Shown: piece by piece, positions 7,173 through 15,571 of the stretch
Layout: every line of letters begins with the position of its first letter
Numbering within the stretch: the first letter of the stretch is position 1
Source of the DNA: G963676655 sp963678305
GTDB taxonomy: Bacteria > Verrucomicrobiota > Lentisphaeria > Victivallales > Victivallaceae
DNA length: 64,000 nt
Reading direction: 5' to 3'
Assembly: GCA_963678305.2 (NCBI GenBank)
Contig: CAXXVV010000015.1
Location: 124,001 to 188,000 of the forward strand
Position numbers and translations under genes: made by a program
Notes under the pieces: model-generated
Databases searched by the model: none
What the model was told of the DNA's origin: nothing
Seen by the model: the letters and a program-made list of their open reading frames with translations, nothing else

Positions 7173-7946
7173 CTATTCGGATGCACTGTTTTTGTTTGTT
7201 ATAGCCTGGAATATAGTGGCGAACTGTCCCTTTGTCGGGGAAAACGCTCTGACCCAGAACCATTTTTGTAAAGGACCGGAAAAGCGCTCAAATTCAATAG
7301 ACTTTCCTTCCAACGCCACTTCTCCATAAGTTTGAATCCATTCCGGTTCGATATCGGGCATTATTTCTGTAGCCAGACGTCCTATAATATCTTTTGCTTT
7401 CATCCCGGTAAGACTTTCAAATGCCGGATTTATATCAAGGAAGCGATAATCTTTGATTTTACCGTTTGGATCGGTAATAACTTCGTGTAACGCAAAACCC
7501 GAAGGCATTTCCCTGAAGAGACCACGATATTTGGCTTCACTTTCCTGAAGCTGTTTTTTGTTTTCAGCCGCTTCGATATGGGTTTTCAATCGAGCCAGCA
7601 TAACCCGGGAGCTGTATGGCTTGGTAACATAGTCCGCTCCTCCCATTTCAAAGCCTTTTTCAATACTTATTACTTCACTTTTCGCGGAAACGAAAATGAC
7701 CGGTATTTCTGCCGTATCCGGATCTTTTTTTAACTTTCGGCAGACTTCAAAGCCATCCATGCCAGGCATCATGACATCAAGCAGTATCGCGTTCAGTTGG
7801 TGTTTCTTTACTCCGGTAAGTACATCCTGTCCGTTTCTCACCAAAATTACTTCATAACCGGCCCTGCTTACAATTCCGGCAGCAACGCGCAGATTTTCCA
7901 GATTATCATCCACTATCATGACTGTGTGTGAAGGCTTATCGTTCAT
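7173..7946 (-). CDS. Response regulator with receiver and PAS domains
   Basis: A 257-residue protein with an N-terminal receiver domain (phospho-acceptor Asp57 in LLDVMMPGMDG, conserved Lys in VTKPY) followed by one PAS domain (about 145-250). It has no DNA-binding or enzymatic output, so it probably passes phosphate or a PAS-sensed signal to the kinase encoded next. GGAGC precedes the ATG. It starts the minus-strand run of response regulator, kinase, dgt and mutM. Confidence 0.88.
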   Translation of the reverse strand: MNDKPSHTVMIVDDNLENLRVAAGIVSRAGYEVILVRNGQDVLTGVKKHQLNAILLDVMMPGMDGFEVCRKLKKDPDTAEIPVIFVSAKSEVISIEKGFEMGGADYVTKPYSSRVMLARLKTHIEAAENKKQLQESEAKYRGLFREMPSGFALHEVITDPNGKIKDYRFLDINPAFESLTGMKAKDIIGRLATEIMPDIEPEWIQTYGEVALEGKSIEFERFSGPLQKWFWVRAFSPTKGQFATIFQAITNKNSASE

Positions 7947-8180
7947 ATTTTAGCTCCGGCATATCACCTTATTTCAACGTATTTTTGCGACACTTGAACG
8001 TGCGGAATATTAAGCATTTTGCAAACTCAAAATTATGTATAGCAACTAAAACGGTATCCGTTAGTGCTGAGTGCCATTTATTAAATATATACAGTGTTTT
8101 CAGGGAATGCAAGCAAATATGCCCGGCAACAGATAGAATTTTTCTATAAAATAATACTTTTCAAGTTCAATTTGATACAA

Positions 8181-9266
8181 TTAATTTAATGCGGGGAAAT
8201 ATATCCATAAATGTCCGCCGCGATCTTTTTCTCCTAAATAGACCTCCCCGTTACGCCCGGTTAACATTCGGGAAAACTCAAAGCCGTAACGTTTGGCCCC
8301 CAAGGCGGCTGCTATTGCCCCCATATCATTGACGGTTCTGCTGTGCAGGTCAAATTTGAAAAAATAACCTATTCCCTGGCCGCAAATACCGTATATCCTG
8401 CCATCGGGCAGAGCGCTCATGCATTGTACATCAGGAAGCATGGTGCTGCCGATGATTTCAGTTATTTCACGTTCAGTATCCAACTGAACCAGTTCCCCGG
8501 ATTGCCTGGCGTAAATTATTTTACCGGCAATAACACAGTAACCGCATCCCGGTTCCTGCATCGATGTCGAAATCGCTGTTTCTTTGCAAGTTCCGTTTGT
8601 TAAATTAATTTTTATCATTTTATGCTTATTACCGGTGAAATAAGCTGTTTCGTTTGATATTACAGCGAAAGCTTTAATTGGGATGTTGGTAAGATCGGCT
8701 TCAAAAACAGTTGAAATTGTATTGGTTGCGCAATCAAATTTAAAAACACCTTTATCGGTGAGACAGAATATTACATTGAAAAACGTGGTTTTGACCACGT
8801 CGAATATGCGGACGTTTTCCAGAAAAACAGCTTGCGAAAATTCCGGTAGAATAAAACTTGGTTCCTGAAAAGTGTCGCCAGGAAACGTTGATTTGAAGTT
8901 GTAGAGTGCGGCTCCAAGGCCGAAGTTTGCCGCAAAAACAACTTGGTCGTAAATATAATGAGGGTAGGCTTCCTGTTTATTGCGATCAAGACAGACTATT
9001 GCTGGAATATCTAACGCATTCTCAACAACTCCGAGGTCAAGTATCCCGTTTTTTGTGCCTTTTGAAGCACTGATGAAAATATGGCATTTTTCTCCGGAAG
9101 TTGCACCGTATAACAATGATCCATCAAGGTTTTCAGCCATCGCGGTTATCGCGCTTTCATCTTCCGGAATCGGCAGGGTTTCTCCCGGTATCGCCAGGGG
9201 AAGCGCCGCAAAACGCCCTTCCTCCACAAACTTCTGCCTTAGTTTTAATTCAGTCGTATTACTCAT
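8181..9266 (-). CDS. Beta-propeller-like protein
   Basis: A 361-residue protein without a signal peptide. Repeated short stretches of the type DGRIYG and NGEVYLGE, spaced about 45-60 residues apart, suggest a WD40- or SMP-30-like beta-propeller. No catalytic motif is recognised. It starts one base after the stop of the upstream gene, which encodes a protein of the same general kind, so the two form an operon and may be ancient duplicates. GGGGA inside the end of the upstream gene serves as ribosome site. Confidence 0.7.
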   Translation of the reverse strand: MSNTTELKLRQKFVEEGRFAALPLAIPGETLPIPEDESAITAMAENLDGSLLYGATSGEKCHIFISASKGTKNGILDLGVVENALDIPAIVCLDRNKQEAYPHYIYDQVVFAANFGLGAALYNFKSTFPGDTFQEPSFILPEFSQAVFLENVRIFDVVKTTFFNVIFCLTDKGVFKFDCATNTISTVFEADLTNIPIKAFAVISNETAYFTGNKHKMIKINLTNGTCKETAISTSMQEPGCGYCVIAGKIIYARQSGELVQLDTEREITEIIGSTMLPDVQCMSALPDGRIYGICGQGIGYFFKFDLHSRTVNDMGAIAAALGAKRYGFEFSRMLTGRNGEVYLGEKDRGGHLWIYFPALN

Positions 9267-9267
9267 A

Positions 9268-10512
9268 TCATCCCCAATACCTTAAAAAATCATTATTAGT
9301 CTGCGTTTGTTTTTCATTAACTGCAACTCTGTAGATACCAGCAGGTTTTGCCAGTATTTTGCCGAAATAAAAATTCCCCTCAGCATCTTTGGCCCCCCGG
9401 GATATATAGTGATTGGAGCCGGCGCCGCCCTTCAAGGTGCAAATCTCCTCATGCTCCAGAGATACCGGATCCATTCGGCATAAATATGCTATGGTTTCTT
9501 TTGTCATTTGATTTGAGATAGCCTCTGGTCCTCCGCGCCAGACAGATTTTACATAATAGAGCATACCGTCATTTCCGAAAACCAGTCCTCCCACGTGACA
9601 CAAATTAACGCTCATAGGCAGATAGGGGTTGCTCCGCTGGCTCAACCGGCCCAAATCTTCGATTTGGCCGACAGCTCCTTCTTCCGGCCGGAAACGGACC
9701 AGGTGCGGATGGGCTTTCCATGGGACCATGTATATCGCGCCGTCCGCCGGATTTTTCACTGCATCATAAATTACCCCGTGCATGCTGGTCTGGAAATCTT
9801 CAACCGGAAAAGAAAGCGGCAGTTGTTCAAGTTTTCCGGCATCAGGATTGTACCGGATAAAACGCCCCTGATCGTTGCAAGTATAAGCCATATTATTTGA
9901 CCCCATGAATATGCACTGGGAATTAACGGATCCAAGTCGTCCGAGATCTTTGAGTTCCCGCGTTGCCGGATTATACACGACAAAATGATCGCGCGGGTAG
10001 GTCAGGGCGTAAAGCAAACCTCGTTTCCGGTCAAAACACAAGCAGCGACAGCCTTCTTTAGGAATGAATAATTCAGAAAATTCAACCTTGTCCGTTTTCG
10101 TGTTATAAGCAGTAAGATAGGCTCCGCGAAAAGAGCGAACCGGATCATGCCAGGCGGCCCATGGATTGTAAGAGCTTTCACCTTTGGGAGGTCCGCTCAA
10201 ATGGGTTGCACAGTAGAGCAGATCTTTGTCCGGGTCCGGGGCAAAACTATAGTGGATCTTGCACTGGGTTGCCCGGCCGTTGTCTCGCAAATCGCCGGTT
10301 ACTTCGTCCATATCAAAAAGATAGTCCAGTTTATCCTCTGCCGCATTATAGCGAACTACGGTTACCGTCTGTCCGCCGGTATGCTCAACACAGCATGCGA
10401 TATAGATTCTGCCATCCGGGCCGGTTTGCACACTCCAGCAGGAATCAGATAACGGGCGGTCGTTAAATTGATAGTAATTGACAGGAAAGTCGGGGTGTTT
10501 TTTTTCCAGCAT
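9268..10512 (-). CDS. Beta-propeller-like protein, partner of the next gene
   Basis: A 414-residue cytoplasmic protein with propeller-type repeats (GPDGRIYIACC near the N-terminus, NDGMLYYV and EGNFYFGK near the C-terminus). Similar proteins are found in PVC genomes near carbohydrate or sulfatase genes, but nothing here fixes a substrate. Upstream, an 11-bp palindrome ATTGTAACAAT lies at 10566-10576 and could be an operator. The intergenic space up to 10704 is AT-rich and otherwise featureless. Confidence 0.68.
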   Translation of the reverse strand: MLEKKHPDFPVNYYQFNDRPLSDSCWSVQTGPDGRIYIACCVEHTGGQTVTVVRYNAAEDKLDYLFDMDEVTGDLRDNGRATQCKIHYSFAPDPDKDLLYCATHLSGPPKGESSYNPWAAWHDPVRSFRGAYLTAYNTKTDKVEFSELFIPKEGCRCLCFDRKRGLLYALTYPRDHFVVYNPATRELKDLGRLGSVNSQCIFMGSNNMAYTCNDQGRFIRYNPDAGKLEQLPLSFPVEDFQTSMHGVIYDAVKNPADGAIYMVPWKAHPHLVRFRPEEGAVGQIEDLGRLSQRSNPYLPMSVNLCHVGGLVFGNDGMLYYVKSVWRGGPEAISNQMTKETIAYLCRMDPVSLEHEEICTLKGGAGSNHYISRGAKDAEGNFYFGKILAKPAGIYRVAVNEKQTQTNNDFLRYWG

Positions 10513-10704
10513 TGTATTTTACCGTTGTGTTTTTTTTATGGTCGGGAAAATTATTCACACTTTACATTGTAACAATTATAAAGCAAGTAAAAAAATGACA
10601 TTTTGAACATTATAAAATATATATTGATGGTTGAGAAAAGGATAGACCAGTGCTTATTTATTATCGCAGGATAAATTTTTTCTTTGGTTTTATACGACGG
10701 TCAA

Positions 10705-12576
10705 TCAACGTTTTTTGCGCCGTTTTGAACCGTTTTTTGAATTCTTTTTAGAGTCTTTCTTTGCCTTGTTTTTCGGCGTTGGTTTTGGCTTTGTCTTATT
10801 TTTCAGAGCTTGGACGATCGAATCAGGAAAAGCCATATATGTCCTGGTGAATTTACAATATGGGCAGACATGAAGTTTTTTCTGGAAATCGATACATTCC
10901 TCCCTGGTCATGTCCTTATGAGGCCACTCAGATATAGCGAAATATCTTTTGCATCTGGGGCAGAAGCGAGTTCGTCCGGCATATTGTCCGCATTTCGGGC
11001 ACTTGCTCGTATAGTCAAACGTTTGCTTTTCATGCCTGTGGCCGTTGTAGCACGTAAATAATACAATCGGGCCGTTTTTGTATGGATATTTAGGTGCTGT
11101 CGAGGCAAATACCAGCCATCCGCCGCCAAATGCCAGTAAACATAGAAAGACTACTCCAATACCGGCGGCGATCAGCTTGACTTTGCGTGCTTTTTGCTGC
11201 TTGATCTCTTCTTCCAGCGCCTCACGTCTTAAGCGGTCTTCATATATATCCTTAAGGACCTTGTTTTGTTGTGACGGCGCAATATCGATAGTATCATCAC
11301 CGGTTGTTTCCAACGCAGAACGTTCAGATATATTGCTGGCAGGACCGGCGCTACCCATTTTTGATGCCGGCATAACCTCCAGCATCATAATAATCTGGTT
11401 GAACGCTATCTCCAATTCCCGCAAACGGGGGCGCTTGCCGGGTTTCTTGTTCAACATACTTGAAACAACGGTCGAAAAAGCGACTGAAACAGCAGGGGCT
11501 TTTTCATGTAATGGAGGAACGTCAAACAGTACTTGTTTGTAAACAACATATTCAGAGTTGATATTTGTGAATGGATTACTTCCGGTCAGCGCGGTATAAA
11601 GAATCAGGCCAAGACTGTAAACATCGCTTCGGGCGGTCAAGTTTTCCTCTGCGGTGAAATATTCCGGGCAAATATAGGCTGGATCACCCCAGCATCCAAA
11701 ACCGGTGTAAAAAATATTTGACTCAAGATCAACAACCAATCCAAAATTGGTAAGTTTATATCCATCCTTACATTTTATTATATTTTCCGGACGCAAATCA
11801 AGATGCAGAGCTCCGCGTCTTTTCATCGACAGCAAGGCCCTGACTACATCCACTGCCATCTTTGACACTTCTTTTTCGTTAAGTTGGCCAAGTGTCATCA
11901 GTTCAGCGAAAGTTTCGCCTTTGTTATACTCCATTATCAGGAACGGGCGGGATTCGTGTTCACCTCGGTCGAGTATTTTTACCAGTGAATCGCATTTCGC
12001 TCCCATTACTTTTTCAGCAACATCATTAAATTGTTCAATGACCTCCGGTATCACCAGTCTTTCGCGCAGCAATTTAAGGATAACTCTTGCATCATCTTTT
12101 TGATGGTCCTCTGCCATGAAGATGGCTGAATGACGGTCAATGTCTATCAAACTTGAAAGCTTGTACCTGCCGCCGAGGATCATTTTCTTTGCAACCATCT
12201 CCTCAGCATTTTTATGGCGTCTGATATGGTCCAGCTCGTAAGAAATAGCCAGCTTCAATAAATCTACATTAACCGGTTTGGTCAAATATTTGTTGGCTCC
12301 CATCTTCATGGCGCGTATTGTGTCAGCTTCACCTTTAAGACGGGAGATAATAATTATCGGAACATCATGAGTTTCCGCAGTAGAACGCAGTCTTTCACAT
12401 TCGTAAAAAGCTTTTTTCTGGTCAAGAATGATTAAATCAGGCTTATGCCTCTCAAAAACGGTAAGGATATTATCCTGGTTATTGCATAAAACATGCGTAT
12501 GCCCCATCGAGTCAATAATTGCGGGGATTGTTTTAACCCTGTCCCGGCTGTCATGGGCAAGTAAAATAAGTGACAT
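10705..12576 (-). CDS. Receiver-Ser/Thr kinase fusion with altered DFG motif, one TM segment and zinc ribbons
   Basis: This 623-residue protein joins two signalling systems. Residues 1-120 form a receiver domain (acceptor Asp52, Lys100). Residues about 135-400 form a Hanks-type kinase domain with ATP-anchoring Lys168 and HLDLRPEN containing catalytic Asp260. The metal-binding DFG motif is NFG (Asn277), and the glycine-rich loop near 141-150 is degenerate, so it may be a pseudokinase or use an unusual mechanism. A coiled stretch leads to one membrane segment (467-491). The outer part has CxxC pairs at 526/529, 539/542 and 571/574, like paired zinc ribbons, followed by a Lys-rich tail. Confidence 0.88.
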   Translation of the reverse strand: MSLILLAHDSRDRVKTIPAIIDSMGHTHVLCNNQDNILTVFERHKPDLIILDQKKAFYECERLRSTAETHDVPIIIISRLKGEADTIRAMKMGANKYLTKPVNVDLLKLAISYELDHIRRHKNAEEMVAKKMILGGRYKLSSLIDIDRHSAIFMAEDHQKDDARVILKLLRERLVIPEVIEQFNDVAEKVMGAKCDSLVKILDRGEHESRPFLIMEYNKGETFAELMTLGQLNEKEVSKMAVDVVRALLSMKRRGALHLDLRPENIIKCKDGYKLTNFGLVVDLESNIFYTGFGCWGDPAYICPEYFTAEENLTARSDVYSLGLILYTALTGSNPFTNINSEYVVYKQVLFDVPPLHEKAPAVSVAFSTVVSSMLNKKPGKRPRLRELEIAFNQIIMMLEVMPASKMGSAGPASNISERSALETTGDDTIDIAPSQQNKVLKDIYEDRLRREALEEEIKQQKARKVKLIAAGIGVVFLCLLAFGGGWLVFASTAPKYPYKNGPIVLFTCYNGHRHEKQTFDYTSKCPKCGQYAGRTRFCPRCKRYFAISEWPHKDMTREECIDFQKKLHVCPYCKFTRTYMAFPDSIVQALKNKTKPKPTPKNKAKKDSKKNSKNGSKRRKKR

Positions 12577-12791
12577 CCTCAGATTCCCCCCACATTGAAG
12601 ATGAATAATGGTTGAAAACCCCGGCTTCTCACTTTTCTGTTTTTCTCAATCTGTTTTATTCTCAAAGGTCGACTTTTCATATATTATTCTGGTGAAATAA
12701 GCGTTATCATAAAATTCAACTGCATCTAATATAACTCATTTGCTAAAAATAACAAGCACAGAAAACCCTAAAGCTGTTATGAAAAAGAACT

Positions 12792-13742
12792 TCAAACATG
12801 ATTACGCAGCATAAGCTCCATCGGATGAGGTTTTATGTACCATTGTTGCTCAAGATATTGTTTTTTATATTTGTATATGTAATGTTTCAGCAAGGTCAAC
12901 GGGACTATGAGCGGAACCAGGCCATTGTGATAGTTGTCTGCAACCTCAAGCATCTCCTGCTTTTCTTCTGGCGAAAGATCGTGCTTAAAGTAGCCGATCA
13001 GATGCATCAATACATTTACATTTTTACTAATGGTTGCATGTAGTCTCATTGTTTCGGTCAGCAATTCAAAATATTTTTCTTTATCTTCTGATGCAACTTT
13101 GCCGGAAGATGCAGCCACAATTCTTCCCAGTATTGTTAGATTTCTTTGGTTGTGACTCATTAGCAAGTATTTATGTCTTGCGTGAAATTCCTGCAGCATC
13201 CTGGCGGACAGCGGTCGGTGATTAAGCTCTGTCCAGCGGTGATAGACAAAAACATGTTCAATGAAATTTTCTCTTAATACAGGATCATGTAAACGGCCTT
13301 CATCAATTACCGGAAGGTACGGGAAGCGTTTCATCAGCATTCCGGCGAATATTCCCGCCCCGGTCCAGCGCGGCAACCCGTCTTCAGAATAAATCTTCAC
13401 CCCGACCATTCCCGAACTAGGAGACTTGCTCTTGAAAATATAGCCGCAAATTTGCTCTTTTTCCAATTGCGCCAATCTTGTTTCAGCCCACAGGGTCATC
13501 ATCGGGGTGATGTCCTTGCCGGTATTTCTGGTCATAAGTTTGGGATGCTTTTTGTCCTGCCCGACCAGGCGCATGGCTTCCCGGGGGATAGATAAACCAC
13601 AGTCCGCCTCGGGACAGATTCCAATATATTCAAAGAAAGGCGCCAGGGTTCCGGTGATATACCGGTCATGTTTGTGCTGTCCATCGTAGCGGACTTTTTC
13701 CCCGAGCAGGCATTTGCTGACACCAAGCTTGATCTTATCCAT
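12792..13742 (-). CDS. DUF523-DUF1722 protein (TudS-like N-terminal domain)
   Basis: The N-terminal half belongs to DUF523, the family of the iron-sulfur thiouracil desulfurase TudS. The C-terminal half is DUF1722 (YbgA-like). In DUF523 the cluster is held by cysteines in SxCLLG, CPE and SPSCG motifs. Here Cys11 and Cys43 are present, but the third motif reads SPSSG (Ser110); Cys48 or Cys99 might replace it. The product may act on thiolated bases or tRNA, but the substrate is unknown for the fused form. The upstream ribosome site is weak. No linked operon partner is seen. Confidence 0.85.
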   Translation of the reverse strand: MDKIKLGVSKCLLGEKVRYDGQHKHDRYITGTLAPFFEYIGICPEADCGLSIPREAMRLVGQDKKHPKLMTRNTGKDITPMMTLWAETRLAQLEKEQICGYIFKSKSPSSGMVGVKIYSEDGLPRWTGAGIFAGMLMKRFPYLPVIDEGRLHDPVLRENFIEHVFVYHRWTELNHRPLSARMLQEFHARHKYLLMSHNQRNLTILGRIVAASSGKVASEDKEKYFELLTETMRLHATISKNVNVLMHLIGYFKHDLSPEEKQEMLEVADNYHNGLVPLIVPLTLLKHYIYKYKKQYLEQQWYIKPHPMELMLRNHV

Positions 13743-14040
13743 TTTTTTCCCAGACTTTTGAATTCAGTAATGAAGTAATGATATATTGGAAAACATGAGT
13801 CATCGTTTGAAAACATTTAAAACCTTATCAAGATTTATAGATTTTGACGCACGGTAAACGATGAGTATTTTTATGCCAACATCTATTTGCGCATTAGGAA
13901 AGAGCCTGACAGAATTAAATGTTTCATAAATATCTCCTGTAATTAATAGAAGCTTTTACGTAAAACATATAACACTTATTTATTAATTATTCAAGCGTTA
14001 TTATTGCAAATAGTCAATATTATGATATTAGGGAAAAAAA
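13743..14040. other. AT-rich intergenic region with a possible mini-ORF
   Basis: Between the DUF523 gene and the tRNA pair there is no gene of normal size. On the minus strand a 14-codon frame (13883-13927) follows a good AGGAGATATTT ribosome site and ends about 140 bp before the DUF523 gene; it could be a leader peptide or the stub of a lost gene. The rest shows no hairpin followed by a T-run. Confidence 0.4.
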
Positions 14041-14116
14041 TGGAGCGAGTGAACGGATTCGAACCGTCGACAATCACGTTGGCAACGTGATGCTCTACCA
14101 ACTGAGCTACACTCGC
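14041..14116 (-). tRNA. tRNA-Gly(GCC), copy 2
   Basis: The 76-base gene on the minus strand starts GCGAGTG and ends with an encoded CCA. The anticodon loop is TTGCCAA, giving GCC. The acceptor stem (GCGAGTG with CACTCGC), D-loop and GTTCGAATC T-loop are all intact. It is identical to the copy at 14131-14206, 90 bp away. Confidence 0.97.
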
Positions 14117-14130
14117 ATTCAGTAGAAAAA

Positions 14131-14206
14131 TGGAGCGAGTGAACGGATTCGAACCGTCGACAATCACGTTGGCAACGTGATGCTCTACCAACTGAGCTAC
14201 ACTCGC
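14131..14206 (-). tRNA. tRNA-Gly(GCC), copy 1
   Basis: This is the first-transcribed of two identical tandem tRNA-Gly(GCC) genes, with an intact cloverleaf, anticodon GCC and encoded CCA. Only 14 bp separate it from the second copy, so the two are probably processed from one transcript. Confidence 0.97.
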
Positions 14207-14224
14207 TTATCAAAAGAGGACTCT

Positions 14225-14252
14225 AATATACAAATACTTCAATTTTTTTCAA
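14225..14252 (-). promoter_or_regulatory. Promoter of the tRNA-Gly pair
   Basis: On the minus strand TTGAAA (-35) is followed after 16 bp by TATATT (-10), ending 18 bp before the first tRNA. The match to the sigma-70 consensus and the position are good. Confidence 0.5.
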
Positions 14253-14312
14253 GTCGTCATTTAAACTTTTTTGGTTTTTTATTAAAGAAAAACTTAAATT
14301 ATGAATTTCATA

Positions 14313-15143
14313 TTAGTTGAGTTCTGCGTACACAAATCGAATCCTGTCAGTTAGATCGGTCATTAACTCAACCGTTTTGAAATTTCCGTTCGCTTGAAAT
14401 AATTCCTGTGCCTTTTGTCCCTGGAGTTCGCCGATTTCAAAAATTGCTTTGCCACCTGGATTAAGGTGGCGCGTTAAGCTGCTCAGTGCCACTCGTATTA
14501 CATCAAGTCCATCCACTCCAGCTCTTAATGCTGATTCCGGTTCATGTTGTAATACATCAACTGGAAGAGTTTTATATTCATCATCTGTAACATAGGGAAG
14601 ATTGGCAATAACCCAGTCAAAACGCAGCTTGCCAAGTTCAGTAAATAAATCACTTTTAATGATTGTAACGTTTTGCAGCTCATATTTATTCCGATTGTTT
14701 ATTGCATATTGCAACGCAACCTTAGAATTATCCACTGCGGTGACTGTTAGGTCAGGACGTTCAAAGCCTATTGAAATCGCAATTGCTCCGCTTCCTGTAC
14801 CTAAATCGCAGATACATTCATCAGCCTTTGCTCTTGCACAAACGAATTCAACAGCCGTTTCAGTCTCGGGCCTTGGAATAAGAACCCCGGGACCGACTTC
14901 CAAGCATAAATTCATAAACCAGGCATGACCCAGAATATATTGTAACGGCTCGTGATTTTCTCTACGACTGACAAAGGTGTTTAATAAAAGCTGTTCTTTG
15001 TTGGTTAGTTTTGGCAATGGGAATGCCCTGATATTGAGAAGTGGTTTGTTGAGTATTTCAGATAAGATTATTTCAGCCTCAACTTGGGCCGAAAGCACGC
15101 CTGAATTTTTCAAACGGAGTACAACGTCGTTTAATACTGACAT
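14313..15143 (-). CDS. prmC: Peptide chain release factor N5-glutamine methyltransferase
   Basis: It methylates the Gln of the GGQ motif in release factors using S-adenosylmethionine. The 276 residues contain a helical N-terminal domain, the SAM-binding DLGTGSGAIA motif (about 113-122) and the substrate-binding motif as NLPY (181-184) rather than the usual NPPY. The ATG at 15143 is preferred because it follows the stop of the upstream small gene by one base; a TTG at 15170 would extend it by nine residues inside that gene. No clear ribosome site exists, so translation probably couples to the upstream gene. Confidence 0.92.
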   Translation of the reverse strand: MSVLNDVVLRLKNSGVLSAQVEAEIILSEILNKPLLNIRAFPLPKLTNKEQLLLNTFVSRRENHEPLQYILGHAWFMNLCLEVGPGVLIPRPETETAVEFVCARAKADECICDLGTGSGAIAISIGFERPDLTVTAVDNSKVALQYAINNRNKYELQNVTIIKSDLFTELGKLRFDWVIANLPYVTDDEYKTLPVDVLQHEPESALRAGVDGLDVIRVALSSLTRHLNPGGKAIFEIGELQGQKAQELFQANGNFKTVELMTDLTDRIRFVYAELN

Positions 15144-15144
15144 A

Positions 15145-15402
15145 TTATTTATCAGAAATTTCTCGAACAATATCTATGAATTCTTCGTGTGAAATTTCTT
15201 CCAGATGTTTACCACGATTTGCGAGTTTCTCATTGACTTTAATAGCTGTTTCGGTCATTCGTTCATGAGTTTCTTCAGCACCCCCTACTAAGTGAAAGTT
15301 GTCGCCTTTAGTAATCCTGACATGTCCATCCTGATTATCAAATCCCATTCCCAACATCATGGCTTTGTTATTTTTATTATTAAAACCTCTTGGTGCAATC
15401 AT
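15145..15402 (-). CDS. Small conserved-looking hypothetical protein upstream of prmC
   Basis: An 85-residue soluble protein with a basic, Asn-rich N-terminus, a central DGHVRIT segment and a helical acidic C-terminus. I recall no characterised family. AGGA precedes the ATG, and the stop is one base from the prmC start, which ties it to translation-related genes. Release factor 1 (prfA), the usual prmC neighbour, is absent here. Confidence 0.7.
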   Translation of the reverse strand: MIAPRGFNNKNNKAMMLGMGFDNQDGHVRITKGDNFHLVGGAEETHERMTETAIKVNEKLANRGKHLEEISHEEFIDIVREISDK

Positions 15403-15516
15403 TATCTAAAATCCTGTAATAATTTAAAACTAAAATAATATATTACTTTATCCCATATAACTCAAGTACAACATTGAATTTATTGATAAATTTTTAAATT
15501 ACCATGTAATTTTTAT

Positions 15517-15545
15517 TTGACAATCTCGAAACCGGCATTATTGTA
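15517..15545 (+). promoter_or_regulatory. Putative promoter of the first RAYT gene
   Basis: TTGACA at 15517-15522 is followed after 17 bp by ATTGTA (or, with 16 bp, TATTGT), about 27 bp before the gene start. The second RAYT gene has a better version in the same place. Confidence 0.4.
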
Positions 15546-15571
15546 ACTCATAAACCCAACAGGAGGACACA

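Noticed and set aside
13991..14213. Overlapping minus-strand frames of about 60 codons
   Set aside because: They are translations of the two tRNA-Gly genes, which explains their internal repeat.
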